Shown piece after piece: positions 60,441 to 64,000 of a DNA stretch of 64,000 bases. Under the pieces are notes generated by a model. That model did not search any database, was not told where the DNA came from, and was given only the letters and a program-made list of their open reading frames with translations. Position numbers and translations under genes: made by a program. This DNA comes from an uncultured Lachnospiraceae bacterium (GTDB lineage: Bacteria; Bacillota; Clostridia; Lachnospirales; Lachnospiraceae), in NCBI GenBank assembly GCA_947570615.1, contig CANOVJ010000014.1:1-64000 (forward strand), in the 5' to 3' direction. The first letter of the stretch is position 1; each line of letters starts with the position of its first letter.

Positions 60441-61433
60441 TTATTCATCCCTGTATCCGGCGAGAAACTCTACGAACTTACCGGTGCCAACCGCAACCGC
60501 CGTCATGGGATCCTCCGCCGTCATGGTATTGATGCCTGTCTTTTCGGAAATCAGATTTTCCAGACCGCGAAGCAGGCTTCCGCCTCCCGTAAGCACAATA
60601 CCCCTGTCCGCAATATCCGCTGCCAGCTCCGGAGGGGTTTTCTCCAGTACGCTGTGAATTGTCTCGATAATCTGCGCCGTGGCCTCACGCAGGGCTTCCT
60701 CCGTCTCCTCCGAGGAAACCTTTACCGTTTTGGGCAGCCCGGTCACCAGGTTACGCCCTCTCACATCCATGTAATCCACTTCCGGACGTTTAAACGCAGA
60801 GCCGATCCTGATCTTGATATCCTCCGCCGTCCTCTCGCCGATGAGCAGATTGTGCTTTTTGCGCATATATCTCACGAGCGCCTCGTCAAAGTCGTCCCCC
60901 GCAATCTTAATTGAAGCGCTGACCACGGTTCCCCCCAGAGAAATTACCGCGATATCGGAGGTGCCTCCCCCAATATCGACAATCATGTTTCCACAGGGCT
61001 TGGAGATATCAATGCCCGCCCCGATTGCCGCCGCAATGGGCTCCTCTATAATAGAAACCTCCCTGGCTCCCGACTGGAGCGTTGCATCCTCCACCGCCTT
61101 CTTCTCCACCTCGGTTACGCCGCTGGGCACACATACGGCAATCCGGGGCTTTCGGAAGGTTTTCTTACCGAGCGCCTTCTGGATAAAATACTTCATCATC
61201 TGCTCCGTCACCTTATAGTCAGAGATAACGCCCTGACGCAGGGGGCGGACCGCTACAATATTTCCGGGGGTTCTTCCCAGCATCAGCCTGGCATCCTCCC
61301 CGATCGCCTTAATCTTGTTGGTATCTCTATCAAAAGCCACAACCGAGGGCTCTTTGAGGACAACGCCTCTCCCTCTGATGTAAACCAGTATACTGGCGGT
61401 TCCCAAATCAATTCCGATGTCTGTGTACTGCAT
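60441..61433 (-). CDS. mreB: MreB/Mbl-type actin homologue
   Basis: 330 residues. Bacterial actin: phosphate 1 IGIDLGTASILVYIRGRG, connect 1 AVCVPSGVTEVEKKAVEDAT, phosphate 2 NMIVDIGGGTSDIAVISLGG near residue 157, adenosine GIVLTGGGSLLRGLENLI near 283. Organises lateral wall synthesis. Since flhO and flhP follow, this is the mbl position of Bacillus rather than the mreBCD locus, so mbl may be the better name. No mreC or mreD is nearby. Confidence 0.95.
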   Translation of the reverse strand: MQYTDIGIDLGTASILVYIRGRGVVLKEPSVVAFDRDTNKIKAIGEDARLMLGRTPGNIVAVRPLRQGVISDYKVTEQMMKYFIQKALGKKTFRKPRIAVCVPSGVTEVEKKAVEDATLQSGAREVSIIEEPIAAAIGAGIDISKPCGNMIVDIGGGTSDIAVISLGGTVVSASIKIAGDDFDEALVRYMRKKHNLLIGERTAEDIKIRIGSAFKRPEVDYMDVRGRNLVTGLPKTVKVSSEETEEALREATAQIIETIHSVLEKTPPELAADIADRGIVLTGGGSLLRGLENLISEKTGINTMTAEDPMTAVAVGTGKFVEFLAGYRDE

Positions 61434-61519
61434 CTGCTTCCTGCCCCTTTCTCAACAAACCACTGATTGTATTCTCTATATTAGATTAATAACTTTCCCA
61501 ATGAGACGCATATAGAATT

Positions 61520-61547
61520 ATTATAACCCATAGGAATACATTTTCAA
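61520..61547 (-). promoter_or_regulatory. SigA promoter of the mreB/mbl operon
   Basis: TTGAAA, 16-nt spacer, TATAAT on the minus strand, about 90 bp before the start codon. Confidence 0.65.
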
Positions 61548-61634
61548 AGGGGTTTAACAAAAAATTTATAAAAATGGACGCAACATGCAAAACGGTTCCT
61601 TCCGCTTCCGATGCTGCATCCATGCTATTTATTT

Positions 61635-64000
61635 TTATCGGTACTTTCTGATGTTTTCTTTATACTTTTTCAGCATTTTTTTCACATACTGTCCCGTATA
61701 GGAGGCCGGGTTCTCCGAAACCTCCTCCGGCGTTCCGACAGCGACGATCTCGCCTCCCCGGTCGCCGCCCTCCGGTCCCAGATCAATAATATAGTCGGCC
61801 GTCTTGATCACATCCAGATTATGCTCGATCACAACTACCGTATTGCCGCCGTCGGCGAGTCTGTGAAGAATCTCTACCAGCTTGTGTACATCCGCAAAGT
61901 GAAGTCCGGTGGTGGGTTCATCCAGAATGTAGATGGTATTGCCCGTACTGCGCCTGCTCAGCTCCGTCGCCAGCTTGATCCGCTGGGCCTCCCCTCCGGA
62001 GAGGGTGGTGGAGGGCTGGCCGAGCTTTACATAGGAAAGCCCCACGTCATTCAGGGTCTCGATCTTGCGGCGGATGGAGGGGACATTTTCAAAAAACTCC
62101 ACCGCTTCTTCCACCGTCATATCCAGCACGTCATAGATATTCTTTCCTTTGTATTTCACGTCCAGGGTTTCCCGGTTGTAGCGCTTCCCGCCGCAGACCT
62201 CACAGGGCACATAGACATCCGGAAGGAAGTGCATCTCGATCTTGAGGATTCCGTCGCCCCCGCACGCTTCGCACCGGCCGCCCTTTACATTGAAGCTGAA
62301 CCTTCCTTTTTTGTATCCTCTGGCCTTTGCGTCCACGGTTCCCGCAAAGAGATCCCGGATCATATCGAACACGCCCGTGTAGGTGGCCGGATTGGAGCGG
62401 GGCGTCCTGCCGATGGGAGACTGGTCGATGGCGATCACCTTGTCCAGCTTTTTGATCCCGGTAATATTTTTGTGCTTACCGGGGATGGTCCTGGCGCGGT
62501 TCAAATCCCGGGCCAGCCGTTTGTACAGGATCTCGTTCACCAGAGAGCTTTTCCCCGATCCGGAAACCCCCGTGACGCAGGTGATGACTCCCGTGGGAAC
62601 GTTCACCGTGATATTCCTGAGATTGTTCTCCCTGGCCCCCGTTATGTTAAGCCATCCCCGGGGCTCGCGCCGCTTTTCCGGTACCGGAATCTGTTTCCTG
62701 CCGCTTAAATACTGGCCCGTGACAGACTCCTCCATCTCCATGATCTCCTGAGCCGTCCCCTGGGCTACCACCTGTCCGCCGTGGGAACCGGCTCCCGGAC
62801 CGATGTCCACCACGTGATCCGCCTCCAGCATGGTGTCCTCGTCGTGCTCCACCACGATCAGGGTATTCCCAAGGTCACGCAGACTTTTCAGGGTATTCAG
62901 AAGCTTGTCGTTATCCTTCTGATGAAGTCCGATACTGGGCTCGTCCAGAATATAGCACACGCCCACAAGACCGGATCCGATCTGGGTCGCCAGACGGATC
63001 CGCTGGGCCTCCCCGCCGGAAAGGGTGGCCGTCGCTCTTGACAGAGACAGATACTCCAGCCCCACGTCGATCAGGAAGCCCACTCTGGCATTGATCTCCT
63101 TCAGAACCTGCTCCCCGATCATCTGCTGCTGACTGGTGAGCTTCATCTCTTTAATAAAGCTGTAGAGATCCCGGATGGAGTACGCGGTGATCTCAAAAAT
63201 GTTCTTATCGCAGACCGTCACCGCCAGGGATTCCTTTTTGAGCCTCATGCCGCCGCACTCCTTACAGGGGGTGATTCGCATAAAGGTCTCGTATTCCTGT
63301 TTGATCACCTCCGAGGCGGTCTCCCGGTATTTTCGCTCCATATTCCGGATCAGCCCCTCAAAGGCTACCGGATAGACTCCCTCGCCTCTCTGCCCCTTGT
63401 AGTGAACGCTGACCTCCCGTCCGTCCGTGCCATGGATCAGGATCCGGAAAATCTCCTCCGGCAGATCCTGGATGGGCGTATCCAGGCTGAAATGATATTC
63501 CTTCGCAAGTGCCTGCAGAATCGCGTTGGTGAAGCTGCCCGGCTCATTGCAGGACTGCCATCCCATCACCTGGATCGCTCCGTCGTTGATACTCTGGCTC
63601 CGGTCCGGAATCATGAGCTCCGGATCAAACTCCATCTTATATCCCAGGCCATAGCATACGGGACAGGCTCCAAAGGGGTTATTGAAGGAAAAGCTCCTGG
63701 GCTCGATCTCGCTGATGCTCACACCGCAGTCCGGGCAGGCAAAGCTCTGACTGAAATTGAGACTCTCTCCGTCGATCACATCCACCATGAGAAGTCCGTC
63801 CGCCAGCGCCAGCACACTCTCCACAGAGTCTGTCAGTCTTCTCTCTATTCCGGGCTTTACCACCAGCCTGTCCACCACCACCTCGATGTTATGCTTGATA
63901 TTTTTATCCAGCCTGATCTCCTCCGTCAGCTCGTAGAGATTGCCATCCACCCGGACACGGACATAACCGCTTCTTCTGGCGCGGTCAAGCACCTTCACAT
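61635..64000 (-). CDS. uvrA: Excinuclease ABC subunit A, partial (5' end off window)
   Basis: The C-terminal 787 residues are visible; the usual length is about 940, so the first 150 or so, including the first Walker A, lie beyond the right edge. Visible: zinc site [10 protein letters not shown] to CPVCYG, insertion domain, CKECGG, first signature [20 protein letters not shown], second Walker [19 protein letters not shown], second zinc site CEACGG to CEVCGG, second [19 protein letters not shown], and Walker [18 protein letters not shown]. It recognises DNA damage with UvrB. uvrC is elsewhere in the window. Confidence 0.97.
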   Translation of the reverse strand, partial: VKVLDRARRSGYVRVRVDGNLYELTEEIRLDKNIKHNIEVVVDRLVVKPGIERRLTDSVESVLALADGLLMVDVIDGESLNFSQSFACPDCGVSISEIEPRSFSFNNPFGACPVCYGLGYKMEFDPELMIPDRSQSINDGAIQVMGWQSCNEPGSFTNAILQALAKEYHFSLDTPIQDLPEEIFRILIHGTDGREVSVHYKGQRGEGVYPVAFEGLIRNMERKYRETASEVIKQEYETFMRITPCKECGGMRLKKESLAVTVCDKNIFEITAYSIRDLYSFIKEMKLTSQQQMIGEQVLKEINARVGFLIDVGLEYLSLSRATATLSGGEAQRIRLATQIGSGLVGVCYILDEPSIGLHQKDNDKLLNTLKSLRDLGNTLIVVEHDEDTMLEADHVVDIGPGAGSHGGQVVAQGTAQEIMEMEESVTGQYLSGRKQIPVPEKRREPRGWLNITGARENNLRNITVNVPTGVITCVTGVSGSGKSSLVNEILYKRLARDLNRARTIPGKHKNITGIKKLDKVIAIDQSPIGRTPRSNPATYTGVFDMIRDLFAGTVDAKARGYKKGRFSFNVKGGRCEACGGDGILKIEMHFLPDVYVPCEVCGGKRYNRETLDVKYKGKNIYDVLDMTVEEAVEFFENVPSIRRKIETLNDVGLSYVKLGQPSTTLSGGEAQRIKLATELSRRSTGNTIYILDEPTTGLHFADVHKLVEILHRLADGGNTVVVIEHNLDVIKTADYIIDLGPEGGDRGGEIVAVGTPEEVSENPASYTGQYVKKMLKKYKENIRKYR

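Overview
The window looks like a chromosome segment of a motile, saccharolytic Gram-positive anaerobe of the Lachnospiraceae (Clostridia). The evidence is a strong AGGAGG-type ribosome site before nearly every gene, SigA-type promoters, an HPr/Crh/HPr-kinase set, the rapZ-whiA-crh and cdaA-cdaR-glmM blocks, an mbl-flhO-flhP flagellar block, and several families seen mainly in Lachnospiraceae. Assignment is from gene content and order only; no database search was possible. GC content is moderately high, with a visibly AT-richer island around 26.2-30.3 kb. About nine genes in ten lie on the minus strand.

Layout. 1-0.9 kb: the tail of an IS110-family transposase, cut by the window edge. 1-5.3 kb: an orphan sugar-type ABC ATPase, then a four-gene operon of sensor kinase, NfeD, flotillin FloA and LytTR response regulator. 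5.4-8.7 kb: MATE exporter, tadA, SRP RNA with a consensus promoter, and a family protein of unknown role. 8.7-18.7 kb: PucR/CdaR-type regulator, MsmX-type ABC ATPase, YesL-like membrane protein, HD-GYP protein, GNAT, 2-hydroxyacid dehydrogenase, a secreted helical protein, lysophospholipase-like hydrolase, and metG. 18.8-24.6 kb: an arabinoside-utilisation cluster (ArsR-type sensor-regulator, GH43, small zinc protein, GH51, split transketolase). 24.6-26.2 kb: GNAT and cyclophilin. 26.2-30.5 kb: accessory island with two paralogous envelope proteins, a sigma-factor-like fragment, an XRE regulator, a small unknown protein, an SGNH hydrolase and two tandem copies of a roughly 240-bp non-coding unit. 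30.5-41.8 kb: fba, diacylglycerol kinase, crh-like HPr, whiA, rapZ, murB, ROK glucokinase, hprK, uvrC, ftsH. 42-49.7 kb: pyrG, a miniature flagellin, a GT-C-like membrane protein, gmd, a YuiD-like protein, YerB lipoprotein, ptsH. 49.7-58.2 kb: a long operon recD2-comFC-yvyF-two membrane proteins-cdaA-cdaR-glmM(-ptsH). 58.3-64 kb: rod-binding FlgJ-like protein, flhP, flhO, mbl/mreB, and the 3' part of uvrA running off the right edge.

How the genes fit together. Carbon control is well represented: HPr (His15 and Ser46), a Crh-like HPr (Glu15, Ser46), HPr kinase, a ROK kinase, fructose-bisphosphate aldolase, two permease-less MsmX/UgpC-type ATPases and an arabinose-release/pentose-phosphate cluster. 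Envelope and c-di-AMP functions (cdaA, cdaR, glmM, murB, mreB, floA, nfeD) form a second theme, and flagellar structure or glycosylation (flagellin, gmd, GT-C protein, flh genes) a third.

The most unusual signals are non-coding. One is a tandem pair of 240-bp units whose 118-bp cores differ at two positions and end in a conserved hairpin plus a CCTCCC tail, possibly twin small RNAs. The other is a dispersed structured element found just downstream of the terminators of the MsmX-type gene and fba.
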